From Rhineura floridana (taxonomy: Eukaryota > Chordata > Lepidosauria > Squamata > Rhineuridae): a stretch of DNA of 64,000 bases. Within the stretch, counting starts at the first letter, position 1, and every line of letters begins with the position of its first letter. The notes below the pieces were generated by a model. It saw nothing but the letters and a program-made list of their open reading frames with translations. It ran no database searches and was not told the origin of the DNA. Location of the stretch: the NCBI RefSeq assembly GCF_030035675.1, contig NC_084495.1:7533001-7597000 (forward strand), written 5' to 3'. Shown here piece after piece: positions 21,113-31,640 of this stretch. The position numbers and the translations under genes are program-made.

Positions 21113-22662
21113 CTGCTGTAAGACCATCAACTTTTGGCTTCTTAACATCTTTTGATTTCAGCTGGTTGTTACAACAGCTATGGTTTGTTTCCTATGCTGC
21201 TATTGCACAAACGGAACAGACTTCCATTTGCACAATGGGACTTCCTTTTCCTCTCCTCCGTGCTGCTTTCCGTGCACCCTCAAAATCTGCTCCAGAAAGT
21301 TGTGGGAATCCTTAGAACTGATTGTTGGGGCACGCAGGAGTGTTGCAGGGGGGAGGAAAGGAAGGAGGGGAAGTCCACTCACACAGTATCGAATACAAAC
21401 CTCTGTAAAATAGTGCCAGAATTTTCTGTTTCTCCTCCTCCCTGCCTCTTCTCTTGTGTCATGTCTTTTAGATTATAAGCATAAAAGCAGGGGCTGTCTT
21501 CTCATCATCATATTCAGTCTGCTGTTGACACCTTTAATTTTTTTTTTTTTGGCTGAAAAGCAGGGCAGAAATGCTTTAAATACACCAGCAAATAAGTAAT
21601 AGATAAACCTTTGCCCAAGACATTGCAGAGCTGCTGCCAGTCGGACATGAAAGAGGAGCTGACCATAGTGGACTAAATAGACCAAAAGTCTGACACGGTG
21701 AAAGGCAGCTTCCTATGAGATTTATAAAATGTATGCATGGTGTGCAGGAAGTGGATAGACAGGAATACTTTCCCCCTATGCCCAATAACACTACAACAGA
21801 TTTCACCAATCTGATGCTCCCCCTCCCTCCAAAAAATGTTTTGGACTGTAACTTCAATCAGCCATGCTGGCTGGGGCTGATGGGGTGTTGCAGATTCCCT
21901 CCCCCCTCCCCCAACAGCAACAGGAGAGGTGCAATAGCCGGAACACCTACAGAGCAATTTTTTTGCCATGTACTCTTGCAGTACTCTTGCATTTTGCTAC
22001 TGCCCGCTCTGAAAGGAATGAGAGCTGTCAGGCCATCCTTGGAGGAAACCCATTTCCCCACTCATTTGCAGCAGCTGGCTTTGAGGCTGACCTCTGAGTG
22101 GGAGGTGTGGAAAATTCCCAGAGTAGCACCCCTGACCTTGGGCTGGGTGTGTGTTTATGTTTGTATTTTATTTTTATTTTTTAACTGCTGGAGGGTGCGG
22201 TGACATTTCCCCCCCCCTTACAGCAGCCAAGATTAATGTGCTGCCAAAGTTTTCTGGGGCTGCACAGGGGTGGATATTGTTTTGTTTTGTTTTAGTGTAG
22301 TTTTATGTATGATATATATTTTGGCTTTAAATTATGCTGGCAGTCACTTGGAGACCTTTGGGTAGCAAGTGACCAATACATTGAATGAATGAATGAAACA
22401 TCTGGAAGGCACAAGGCTGGCAATGGCTGCACTAGAACATCCAGTTGAAACTGACTGGCAGGAGTTTGGGCAGAGAAAACTGCAAAGCCTTTTTCACACA
22501 ACACCAACATTACTGGATGTAATTCACGGGCACAAGGTGCATTGAGTGACTCCTGCTTAGCTTAATAGATGGTTATGGTGATAGAAGCGATGGAAGTTGC
22601 CTTTGAAAGGGGGTGAGACAAATTCATGGAGAGATGCCACCAATGAATGGCTATCACTCCTG
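21113..22662. other. No gene; fragments of a SINE and foldback MITEs
   Basis: A type 1 SINE 3' end lies at about 21600-21720 (GAGCTGCTGCCAGTC and GGCAGCTTCCTATGAG). A half MITE lies at about 21835-21890 (CCATGCTGGCTGGGGCTGAT). The rest is unassigned and carries no supported frame. Confidence 0.5.
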
Positions 22663-22910
22663 AAAAGGGTTATTATTATTATTATTTGAATTTATATGCC
22701 ACTTTTCCATATAAATATACTCAAAGCTGCTCACAACAGAATAAAAATGCAAATCACTACATCAATAACAATAATTTCAAATCATTTCAAAACATAACAA
22801 TCCACCAAATAACTCCATTTGATTACATAAACATCACATTTAAAGTCATCATAAAACAAGATATCAATCAATTTAAACATATCAATTTAATAACATAACA
22901 TTCTAATACA
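22663..22910 (-). repeat. CR1/L3-like LINE 3' UTR
   Basis: (ATT)n followed by GAATTTATATGCCACTTTTC, CTCAAAGCTGCTCACAACAG and a long A-rich UTR, in minus orientation. The UTR is longer than in the other tails. Confidence 0.65.
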
Positions 22911-23234
22911 AAAGTGCAAGAAAACAGTTTTGTCACTCTAGTATTGATGTTAAAGCCTCTGCTGATGGCTGCTGCTTTCATATGGAACCTCCATGTTCAG
23001 AGGCAGTCTGCCTCTGGATACTGGTGGCTGGAGAGAACCAACAGCAGAAGAAGGCCATTGCTTGTGGGCTTTCCTAAGAAGAAGCAGGCTGGGCACTGTG
23101 AGAAGGCAGGACATTGGACTGGATGGTGCTTTAGTTGGATCCTGAAAGCATCCTATTCCTGTTCTGAGGAATCAATAGTCCTGGAGTGGATGACGGTGTA
23201 GTCAACCAGGCAGCTTGGTAGGCCCGGGTCATAG

Positions 23235-23541
23235 GACCATCAGGACCATCAGTCCACTGGTCCATCTAGCTCAGTATTGTCTACCCCACTGTTCTTCAAC
23301 CTTGGGTCCCCAGATGTTGTCGGATTACAACTCCCATCCACCCCAGGCAGCTTAGCCAACAGCCAAGGAGGATGGGAGTTGTAGTCCGACAACACCAAAG
23401 TTGAAGAACAGTGGTGTACACTGACTGGCAGGGGCTCTTCAGGGTTACAAACAGCCCTACCTAGCGATGCAGCCGGGAATTGAACCTGGGACCTTCCGCA
23501 AGCAAAGCAGATGCTCTACCGCCGCGCTACGGCCTTTCCCC
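23235..23541 (-). repeat. tRNA-derived SINE (type 1) split by a foldback MITE
   Basis: The 3' part (23235-23286) and the head (23414-23541, with B-box GTTCAATTCCC and ...GTAGAGCATC on the minus strand) flank the MITE at 23287-23413. The head lies at the edge of the WASF3 CpG island and carries several CpGs of its own. Confidence 0.85.
23287..23413. mobile_element. hAT-like foldback MITE, 127 bp
   Basis: Near-perfect palindrome with ends CACTGTTCTTCAACCTTGGG and its inverse, core ACTCCCATCC/GGATGGGAGT. The 8-bp duplication is GTCTACCC (23279-23286) and GTGTACAC (23414-23421), with two changes; the unsplit SINE copies carry GTCTACAC here, which supports the reading. Confidence 0.85.
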
Positions 23542-23633
23542 AAACTCCAGCGTCCCCAGCTCCAGCATCAGCATCCCTCCTGCCATAGATGTGATGGGCT
23601 CTTCCGCCGCCTGTGGTGGAGTGGGCGAGGGAA

Positions 23634-23643
23634 GCGCATGCGC
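23634..23643. promoter_or_regulatory. NRF1-like palindrome
   Basis: GCGCATGCGC is a perfect 10-bp match to the core NRF1 consensus. NRF1 sites typically sit close to the start site in CpG-island promoters. Confidence 0.6.
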
Positions 23644-23711
23644 CTTGACCGCACTGCGGAGCCGGACTCGGCGAAGCTGGCGGGCGAGCACTCACGCCCG
23701 GAGCCGCCGCC

Positions 23712-23721
23712 GCGCGTGCGC
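23712..23721. promoter_or_regulatory. Second NRF1-like site
   Basis: GCGCGTGCGC differs from the perfect palindrome by one base pair and lies 78 bp downstream of the first. Confidence 0.45.
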
Positions 23722-23739
23722 GCCCACACACCGAGCGAG

Positions 23740-23868
23740 GCAGCCCGAGCCGCTGCAATAGTCCGAGCGGGAGCTGCAGCTGCAGCTTCTTCGAGCAGCA
23801 TGACAGGCGGGGAGCCCGGCAGCTCCAGGCGCTGAGCCCGTCACCGTCGCCTCCAGCAGCCGGCCCAG
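23740..23868 (+). other. WASF3: Candidate non-coding exon 1 of WASF3 (3' boundary only)
   Basis: A strong donor, CCCAG|GTGACC, follows position 23868 inside the CpG island, and no better donor is seen on this strand nearby. The start is unknown, so the left coordinate is nominal. If this exon is used, it would join to 56651 (acceptor CTTTCTCCAAG), giving a 5' leader that ends 27 nt before the WASF3 start codon. A transcript is needed to confirm it. Confidence 0.45.
23800..23835 (+). CDS. Upstream ORF, 11 codons, in candidate exon 1
   Basis: ATG at 23800 (context CGAGCAGCATGA, A lacking at -3 but G in the strong GC leader) reads MTGGEPGSSRR and stops at 23833-23835, 33 nt before the candidate donor. 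It would be a complete uORF upstream of the WASF3 start. Whether it is in the mature leader depends on the start site. Confidence 0.35.
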   Translation: MTGGEPGSSRR

Positions 23869-24299
23869 GTGACCATGTGGAAAGCATTGGCATTTGTTTG
23901 CATGCGCCGGGTCCCTTCCCCTTCTCCCCTGCTGCGGGCTGATGCAAAACGCGAGCGATAGCTCGGCTTGGCGTGGCGATGCTCTGGGAGGGCGGCGTGG
24001 GTAGCTTGCTGGCTGGCCGGCCGATGCCAGCCTTGCCCCCCCCCACTCCATCGGGGGCTTGGCGGGCGGGGAGAGGAGACCGGGAGCCTTTGGGAGCCCT
24101 GAATTGAGGGGGGGAGGCTGAAGGGGAGCCCCCTTCCTCGCCAGCTCACCCCTTTTTCCCCAGGGAAAGAGGAGGGGGCGCAGGATTCCGGGGTGGGGGT
24201 CTGTTGCATTGCGCGAGGGGGCAGGGCAAGGCAAGGCAAGGCAAGGCGAGTGGGTGGCAGCAGCTGCCTGCTGCGGCGCTTGGCACATTCCCGGTTGCT

Positions 24300-25045
24300 A
24301 GAATGTGGGCAGGAGGGCATACATGTCGTTATTACCAGGGAAAGGGGGCGGGTGGAGAGAGAAAGGGAGAAGCGACGGGGGAGGGGAGGGAGATCTCGGG
24401 GCCAGACATAACACGAAAGCGAGGAAACGGGTTCCAGAGTGGACAGGGAAGGATACCGGGGGCACTTATTTTGGGGGATCCACCTAGTTAGGATATCCCC
24501 AAGGAGCTCTTTGGAGGGCAGCCCTGTTGCACATCATTCCTTGGTCCCTGCCTCCATCCCCACTCCCTACACGGAGGCTAAATTGAATCCGTGCATTAGA
24601 AAACCACAGATGTGGGCTTATGGCATGGCCTTCGGGGTGTTTTCCGCAACAGAAAAGCATGTATTTGGGGTGGGGTGGGGGTCGAGGGCTAGGAACCAGT
24701 TTGAATGGGAGCCCAGGATTCAGCTTGCAGGGCTTGGTGTCAGGGGAGAGAGTGCTGTGGAGCATGTTCAGAGTGCATTGCTTCACTGCAGCTGTGTAAC
24801 TGCGAGCCATGTTCCGTGCATCTCATGAATGAGCACATGGAATTTCCAGGTCAGAGATTATGGCTTCTTGACCACCTTGAGTCCTGGCATCTCAGGTTTA
24901 GAAGCTGATTAGCCGCCACCTGCTGTGATCTTGCCACAGAGCTGGACTTGAGCATGCGGGGGCAGTCAAGCGTCTGGAGATCTGTTCCTGGGATTCACTT
25001 CTTGCTAGCTGCCTTGATTGTCTGGGTATGCCACGGAGTGGAAAA

Positions 25046-25088
<43 letters not shown>

Positions 25089-26130
25089 TACTTTATAATA
25101 CTGAGGCTGGGTTCATAATAAGGGGGGATGTGAATATCAGACGTGTGACTCTGTGTGGATGAATAGCCAGGAAATTCACCAATAGATTTGACATTCTGAA
25201 GGCAATCATCTCCAAATTCCAATCCCTGAGCTGGATTGCTTTACTCATACAAGTTATTGTTCCTTCCAATCTGGCATCCTCTGGCCCTTGGGGTTTGGAT
25301 GTATATCTTGAGAAGCTTGGAAGATTTAGCTGAGTGGCTGGATAGGTCCAAGAAAAGGGCAGTCAACTGAAGAGGTTAGGGACACCCAGAGTCTCTTGGC
25401 ACCTGTTGTGTCAGCTTGAGGCCTCCCTGACCTGGCCCAGGTGTCAATGCATCTTGAAGCTGTTGCCCGTCTCTGCACCTGCTAGCCGGCAGGAGCTACG
25501 TTGCTGCTCCAGATGAAAATTAGTTTTGCTTTTTTCCCTCCCCAATCTCATGTAACTAATTTCCCTGAATTTTCATTTTTTGTGAGTGGAGTGATAGTAT
25601 CCATTAGCATGTATTGAGCAGATGATAGTTTTCCTACATCTTAAGTGGAAGGGAGACAACTCCTGCCCTCCTTGAGACCCTGCTGTCTGCTCTAGCAGAA
25701 AACAATGATCCGCCAACCCTCCTTCAAGACCCACATTTAACATGTGGGATCAATGACTGGATATCACAATATTTTTGTTTGCACTTTAAAGCAGCCATGG
25801 GGGGCTGTGGGTTTGATTAAAGTGGTACAGCTCATGGAAAAAGGGATGCTTAACCCTCCCCCATGCATTTTTTTTTCAACCTAAGTCCCCCAAATAGCAG
25901 TTAACCCCATGGGGAAAAATGTACCTGGATTTTTCCCTCTAGGGATGTAACTGCAACTTCAAAAGTCTTGAAACATTTTTTATTTGGAGGATGGGATATT
26001 TGTTATAAAATAAAATAAAAACTGGGGGGTGGGCTACTTAGACTCTGAAAATGTGTTGGGGAAAGGGTTAAGCAACCTTCCTCCAAGCCGGTGCTACAAT
26101 CTAATCCAGTGACTCCATCCTCCTGTTTTG
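24300..26130. other. No gene; (AAT)n microsatellite at 25047-25086
   Basis: The shoulder of the CpG island passes into ordinary intron DNA. A perfect AAT run lies at 25047-25086. Possible intronic enhancer sequence cannot be judged without comparison. Confidence 0.5.
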
Positions 26131-26184
26131 GTGTACAGTGCAATCCTATACATGTCTACTGAGAAGAGAGCCTAAGTTAAGTCC

Positions 26185-26600
26185 AGTAGAACTTATTTAT
26201 TGGTTGCCAGTTCGTTTCCAGGTTCGTTCCAAATATTGGAAAGCCCGCCTCCTTCTCTACAGACTCCCTTGGCTGTTGAGATCAGCAGATCCTTTTGGTA
26301 GTTCTGCCACCCTCAGAAGCTCGGGGTGGTGGCGGCCTGGGAGAGGGCCTTCTCTGTGGCAGCCCTTAAGTTGTGGAACTCCCTCCCCACAGAGGTGTGT
26401 CTGGCACCTTCAGTGTACAACTTCACTGAAGACGCACCTCTTTTCCCTGGCTTTTGACACCTGGGAAGTATATTTTTAGGACCCACCCTATTTTGTTGTG
26501 ATGTCATTTAAGGTTGTTTTTAATTATGTGTTTTAAAACTATTGTGACCCCCCTGGGACCTTTGGGTGAAAGGCAGGTGGCAACAACAACAACAACAATA
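26185..26600 (+). mobile_element. CR1/L3-like LINE remnant with 3' tail
   Basis: Plus-strand coding remains: YWLPVRFQVRSKYWKA, then GERAFSVAALKLWNSLPTEVCLAPS-like sequence near 26330-26415 and FFPGF-like. It is followed by a 3' UTR (TGTGTTTTAAAACTATTGTG, GACCTTTGGGTGAAAGGCAG) and (CAA)n. Frame breaks are present. Confidence 0.75.
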
Positions 26601-26918
26601 CTCCTCAAGGAAGTGTGTGTAGGATTGTAGCTTTAAAGTATAAGCAAAGATGTTGTAAGCTCCATCAAGGATTTTCTGTCTCATGCCAACGATGGTTTGG
26701 GCCTTAAGGTTGGGAAGGCCTTTGTTTTGCATTTCAGAGGTCTGGGGGCAGAGGAGGTACTGTGTCCTCTCTGCTTCATTTTTTCCTAGTGGAAGATTAT
26801 TGTTCCTGCACGGTATAAGTAAACGGTTACTCTTTTTCCATTCACCTATATGGAAAGAGACACAAGGGCTACTTTTAGGTAAACCAATGAAGGGCACCTT
26901 GTTCTCTCAAACAACTTA

Positions 26919-27172
26919 GATGACTTTGAAAGAGGATTAGACAAAGTCACACAGGATAAAGCTTTCAGTGGCTACTAGCCATGATGGCTATGCTCTGCCT
27001 TCATAGTCGGAGGCCGCATGCTTCCAAATACCAGTTGCTGGAAACCACTGGACAAGAGAGTGCTATTGCACTCATGTCTTGCTTGGGGCATCTGGTTGGC
27101 CACTGTGAGAACAGGATGCTGGACTAGGTGAGCCAACAGCTTCATCCAGCAGGCTGTACATATGATGAAGAG
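26919..27172 (+). mobile_element. CR1 3' end (ACATAAG-tail subfamily)
   Basis: GATGACTTTGAAAGAGGATT, GGCTACTAGCCATGATGGCT, ATACCAGTTGCTGGAAACCA, GAGAACAGGATGCTGGACTA and the diverged end CATCCAGCAGGCTGTACATA. Same subfamily as 14385-14745. Confidence 0.8.
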
Positions 27173-27221
27173 GTAAAGCTGTGTATTGGCACGTAATGTG
27201 TTGAAAGTTTGAGAAATCTAG

Positions 27222-27300
27222 TGTTTTATTTATTTATTTATCTGCGGAAGAGGCTTCTATTTTTCTGCCTCTTTCTCAGGGTGCTTTAAAGTTCCTTTAT
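27222..27300 (-). repeat. CR1/L3-like tail fragment
   Basis: (TTTA)n followed by diverged TCTGCCTCTTTCTCAGGGTG, in the minus orientation of the L3-like tail. Confidence 0.45.
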
Positions 27301-27492
27301 GCTTTCGAAGGGTATAGGATTGAGCTTATTTTTCATTGTGGAGTGGCCAAGGGTGGAAGGTATGTTTCCCTTCCCATTACACATTTCTCTGACACTTTGC
27401 AGCCTCCCTGGCTGCCAATGCTTCTTGATCTAAAAAAGCCCAATGGAAAGAGTTACGTCATGATATGTTCCCCATATTTGAAGTGGGGAAGC

Positions 27493-27579
<87 letters not shown>
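27493..27579. repeat. Compound (GT)n(GA)n microsatellite
   Basis: About 21 GT units run straight into about 21 GA units without interruption, so the locus is likely polymorphic. Confidence 0.98.
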
Positions 27580-27582
<3 letters not shown>

Positions 27583-27864
27583 TGAGCAACTGAGAGCAGG
27601 GCATCTGCTGATTTTGTTTTTAAGGGAAGTTCTTCCTTTTATCTTTGTAAAAATAACCATGCTGCACTGATTCCTGTAAAAGTTAATTGACTTCATTTTT
27701 TAAAAATAACACTGAATAGTGGTGCATGGTAGGCAGCATCCCTGCCTTCTGCAGTTACAGGAATGCCCAGCTGAGGGTGTCATGGGGGGCTCAGAAAGGC
27801 TGGGCACCAAGGAAGGCTTCAGAATGCAGACCATGGGTGAGATGATTTATAGAATGAAGAAAGC

Positions 27865-28000
27865 TCTAGTGTGACTAGGAAGGATTCCCTATCTGAAGCC
27901 CTGGAGAACTGCTGCCAGTCAGTGTGGACAATGCTGAGCTGGATGGACCAATGGTCTGACTCAGTATTAGGCAGCTTTCTATGTTCCGGAAGGATTTTCA
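27865..28000 (+). repeat. tRNA-derived SINE (type 1), 3' two-thirds
   Basis: ATCTGAAGCCCTGGAGAACT, CTGCCAGTCAGTGTGGACAA, GGATGGACCAATGGTCTGAC and GCAGCTTTCTATGTTCC. The head is missing. Confidence 0.75.
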
Positions 28001-28444
28001 CAAACACCTCTTTGGCCACTTTGAGGGCAAGGTAAGTGCAACAAAACCCCTGCACCCCATCCGTGAGAATTTTACTGATTTGTCTCTTTCCATTGATCAT
28101 TTTCAAATGCAATTTATTTTCTCATAAATTGATGGAGAATGTCCGGGGGTGGGGAGGGGAGCAGGAGACGTTTTTGGCGCAGCATTACCATCAGATCTTC
28201 AGACTGCAGCTGCAGAGAATTTGCCTGTTTCAGTGCTCCTCCAGACCAGAAAATTCCCTGCATGTCAGCGAGAAAGGTAGTAGCATGGCTTTCTTGACAT
28301 GCTTGTTTTCTATATGTAGGGTGTTTTGTGTGTGTATGCATGTGTTATGAGCACCTTCCTGTGACTTGCTGTGATACAGTCACAGAACATGTTTACATAT
28401 TGTATATTCTATTCTTGAGTATTAGCCCTCTGACCCTGCTGTCC

Positions 28445-29240
28445 TAAAGGGCCAGCCCTGCCATTAGGCAAAGTGAGGTGGCCACCTCAGTCAGCAGATG
28501 CTGGAGGACAGGGATCAGAGGCAGGGTGTTAGAGGACAGGGCTGTATATGCCATGGGACCTACCCTCCATCCCCAAAGCTAGCTTGCTGCCCTAAGGTAC
28601 GGTGGACATTGGTGACTGGTGCCCAATGGGACTGGTGGTGTGGGAGGCAGGGAAGGCAATAGTAGGTGAAGTCAAGCCAATGAATGGCCAAGCCACCTCC
28701 TGACTGGTTGCAAGTAACAAGACAGTAGGGATGGACAAATGCATCAGTTTTGTTTCTTGCAGTTTCTCCTTTTTCCAATCTGAAATTCTGTTCTCTACGC
28801 CTTTGCAGCAATGTGCCAATTTTACTTAAAATAATCCTCATGAAAATTCGTCAGCATCTTAGTGCAAATGTCTCCTAATACACACGATTTTCTGTGCAGT
28901 TTTGACTAATATACACATTTTTGCAAGCGAATTTTCCCTAATGTGACATACTTTTGCATGTTATTTTTACTAATATGTTCATTTATATGCACACTTTTTA
29001 TTTTTTGGATGGAGAGCTGCGCCGCAAAATTCTGCAAAGCGCAAATTTCAAAGGATTGCTGTGTTTTGGTTCTCATGTAGTTTCAGCAAGTGCAGATTTG
29101 ATAGATTCGGATTGAAATGCGAACTGAATCGAAAGTCTTGCCCATCCCTATGAGACAGTAAGGTGTGGGTTGGCTGAGGGCAGACTGCGGTTGGTGGGCC
29201 AGTGCCCCATTTGCCCTCATGGGCCAGCCTCTGTTGATGG
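28445..29240. repeat. Dispersed repeat (family of 10515) split by a MITE
   Basis: Left part 28445-28725 and right part 29151-29240 join to give the same sentence as 10515-10780 (CCACCTCCTGACTGGTTGCA, then TAAGGTGTGGG, GTTGGTGGGCCAGTG). The MITE at 28726-29150 separates them. Confidence 0.6.
28726..29150 (+). mobile_element. TAGGGATGG-family DNA transposon (MITE), copy 1
   Basis: Ends TAGGGATGG and CCATCCCTA; flanking CAAGACAG (28718-28725) and TGAGACAG (29151-29158), an 8-bp duplication with two changes. The interior has tandem-like A/T subrepeats of the type CTAATATACACATTTTTGCA and the sentence GATTCGGATTGAAATGCGAA near the right end. Non-coding. Five copies lie in this window. Confidence 0.85.
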
Positions 29241-29352
29241 TGGACGCACTGTCCTGTCCTCTGTGTTGAGGTAAGATTCAGCTGCCAGTCAGCTGAGCTT
29301 CTGTACAATGTGTGGAGGTGTCATCTTGTCCTTTGTTCAGGCAGCAAAGTTT

Positions 29353-29575
29353 AGGAGAAGGGCTGTGGCTCAGTGGCCAAGCACGTGCTAAGCACGTAAG
29401 AAAGTTCCTGGTCCAGTCCCCGGCACCTCCAGGGAGAGCGAGCAGAGACCCTATCTGAGGCCCTGGAGAGCTGCTGCCACTCAGTGTGGACAATCTTGAG
29501 CTAGATCATAGAATAGTAGAGTTGGAAGGGGTCTATAAGGCCATCAAGTCCAACCCCCTTCCAATGGTCCTATGG
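29353..29575 (+). repeat. tRNA-derived SINE (type 1) carrying a CR1 stub
   Basis: Head GGGCTGTGGCTCAGTGGCCA, body ACCCTATCTGAGGCCCTGGA and CAGTGTGGACAATCTTGAGC. It is interrupted after GCTAGAT by a CR1 3' end (29506-29558), then resumes with CCAATGGTCC. Confidence 0.8.
29506..29558 (-). mobile_element. Extremely truncated CR1 (about 53 bp)
   Basis: CATAGAATAGTAGAGTTGGA, GGGGTCTATAAGGCCATCAA and GTCCAACCCCC are exactly the last part of the CR1 3' end in reverse orientation, as at 3891-3955. No clear target duplication. Confidence 0.85.
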
Positions 29576-30248
29576 CCTCCTTCTGTCGTGAACTGGCCTT
29601 GGGGGGAACATTGAGAGTGGACATACTTTGTTCCCCCTTGAAGAATGTCCCAGTTAGCCTGAAGCCCCTGCAGGAATTTGACCGAGCCGGCAGCTGCCTG
29701 TTGGAGTCTCTGCTGAGCATGGCTACAGTGAGCGTGTTGTGCATAATAGCATAGCCGTTCCATGAGATTAAGGAGATGAAGTCAGTGCCATAACCAACTA
29801 TTTCTAGGCCTGGGGTGGGCAGCCATTTTTCCAACCTGCTCCTTCACCTAAAGACCAAGGCAAGTTAAGGATGGTTGTGGGCCTTTAAGGGTTCTGCTGC
29901 TGAATTGGTTCTGGTCCTTGCTGCACAGCTGGACCAGGCCTGCTCCATGGTTGAGACACAAAAAGTGAGCTTGTGGCTGGTCTGGCCTTGATGCTATCTT
30001 CCCCCGTCAGCAGCATTCGATAATTCACTGTTTTAGGCTGCAAACTGTTTCTCTGCCTGGCCTACTGTCTTTATGAAGCCTCTGAGCAGGCAAGTGTTGT
30101 GTAATTTTAACATTATTGTAATCTGTTGATAATATGCGTGAGTGTCCCTTGAACCCCACTTTGTGCTCCTGGACAAGGCAACGTAAGTAAGTTTAAGACT
30201 TGGGTATACTGTGCCTAAATTAGTGACCAGAGGGAATATTTAGACTTA
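29576..30248. other. No gene recognised
   Basis: Unassigned intron DNA. A 60-codon plus frame at 29572-29754 has no recognisable domain or exon signals. Confidence 0.5.
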
Positions 30249-30584
30249 GGTCGCATTCACACCAGACATTTATTCCACTATTATTCCACTTTAAACAGTC
30301 ATGGCTTCCTCCAAAGAATCATGGGAATTACAGTTTGTGAAGGGTGCAGAGATTTGTTAGGAGACCCCTATTCTCCTCAAAGAGCTACAATTTGCCATAG
30401 TGGTTTAACAGTCATTTTCTCTTTCCAGAAAACTCTTGAGACTGTAGCTCTGTGAGGGGAACAGGAGTCTTGTAACAGCTTTCAGCACCTTTTATAAACC
30501 ACACTTCCTCTGGATTCTTTGAGGGAAGCCATGACTGTTTAAAGTGGAATAATAGTGGAATAAATGTCTGGTGTGAATGTGGCC
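30249..30584. mobile_element. PIF/Harbinger-like foldback MITE, 336 bp
   Basis: The outer arms (30249-30309 and the reverse complement at 30524-30584) are long and nearly perfect, ending GGTCGCATTCACACC and GGTGTGAATGTGGCC. It is flanked by TTA on both sides (30246-30248 and 30585-30587), the duplication typical of PIF/Harbinger. No transposase. Confidence 0.85.
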
Positions 30585-30609
30585 TTACTGATCTGGACAG
30601 CAGTCCAAA

Positions 30610-30960
30610 TTCACAAATACCAGAAGAAGGATCAAGCGTCTATTAAGTCCAGCATGCCTTTTTGAGCAATGGCAAGCCAGATGGCTCCCAATAAGGGCCC
30701 TTCCTTGCCCACCTGGACCTGTTTCATTAGAACAGCGGGTGGCCTTAACACCTTATGACAGTGAATTCCCTAATAAAGTATGTCTTATGTGAAGAAGTGT
30801 TTTCTTCTCTCTGTCTTGAATCTACTGCCAATCAATTTCACTGGCCGATCTTGAGTTCCAGTGTTCTCTCTCTGAGAGGGAGAGGGTCTCATGATCCACT
30901 CTCTCTGAGCCAGATGTGGACAGATGTCCCCCCCCGAGGGCTGCATTCTAGTGTTGAGCG
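30610..30960 (-). mobile_element. Degraded CR1 3' end (ACATAAG-tail subfamily)
   Basis: ATTAAGTCCAGCATGCC, AGTGAATTCCCTAATAAAGT, TTATGTGAAGAAGTGTTTTC and CCAATCAATTTCACTGGCCG follow the minus-strand order of the subfamily seen at 52041-52550. Diverged. Confidence 0.6.
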
Positions 30961-31179
30961 GAGCCAGAACTGGTGATGGGGGGAGCCAGAGATTAGTGTT
31001 GTGGATTAACTAATCCAGAAGAAAGACTGGTCTGCTTCAGATTTCACCATGGCTACGTCAGATTAGAATTTCTAGTCCTATGCAGGTCTACTCAGAAGTA
31101 ATCCCCACTGGGTTTGATAGAATTGTGCTCAAGTAAGCATACAGAGGATTTTTTTAAAATTTACAAGAGACCAATATAG

Positions 31180-31640
31180 TTGCTACTTTGGAAAGCAAGG
31201 GAAAGTAATTCCTTTATTACTTTAAGGAGGCTCAGAGGTGGTGACAAGGGACAGGGACTTTTCAGTGGTGGCTTCTTGTGTGTGGAATGCTCTCCCCTGC
31301 GAGGTCCGCGTGGTACCTTTATTGACATCTTTTTGGCACCAGGTAAAGACTTACATTTCCCCCTAGGCTTTTGATAGACTAGGATGGTTTTGTTTGGTTT
31401 TAGTGTGCTGCAGACCCTTCCTGTGGCTATTATGAGGGTTTATTGTTGTTGTTGCTGCTGCTGCTGCTGTTGTTGTTATTTGATTTATATCCTGCCCTTC
31501 TTCCCGGTAGGAGCCCAAGGCGGCATGTTTTTTGTTTTGTTTTGTGGTATAATACATTTATTTGTGTTTTTAACAGTGATGTAAGTTGCTTGGAGAACTT
31601 TGGGTAACAAGTGACAAACAAATCTAAATAATAATAATAA
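31180..31640 (+). mobile_element. CR1/L3-like LINE remnant with an inserted tail
   Basis: RAFSVVAS..VWNALP-like coding at 31256-31300, QVKTYISPLGF-like at 31340-31375, then a 3' UTR to (ATA)n. A minus-oriented L3-like tail (31440-31525, with GCTGCTGCTGCTG and ATTTATATCCTGCCCTTCTT) interrupts the UTR. Confidence 0.7.

Larger units (their letters stand above)
23560..24300 (+). promoter_or_regulatory. WASF3: CpG island, probable WASF3 promoter
   Basis: The only CpG-dense, GC-rich stretch in the window. It has no TATA box but carries GCGCATGCGC at 23634-23643 and GCGCGTGCGC at 23712-23721, both NRF1-like, and GGGCG cores near 23623. It lies on the same side and strand order expected for a promoter about 33 kb upstream of the first WASF3 coding exon. 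No other gene start lies between. The link to WASF3 is inferred from position; CpG-island promoters with a non-coding first exon are typical for this family. Confidence 0.75.

Noticed and set aside
1-23000. Last exons of the upstream neighbour expected from human synteny (CDK8)
   Set aside because: I looked for kinase or C-terminal coding and polyadenylation context and saw none; it probably lies outside the window.
23467-24320. Long overlapping frames on both strands in the CpG island
   Set aside because: High GC lowers stop frequency; the peptides are low-complexity and conflict between strands. Only the short uORF is kept, at low confidence.
27343-27696. Frames rich in VCV/RE or SLS/TH
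   Set aside because: Produced by the (GT)n(GA)n microsatellite.
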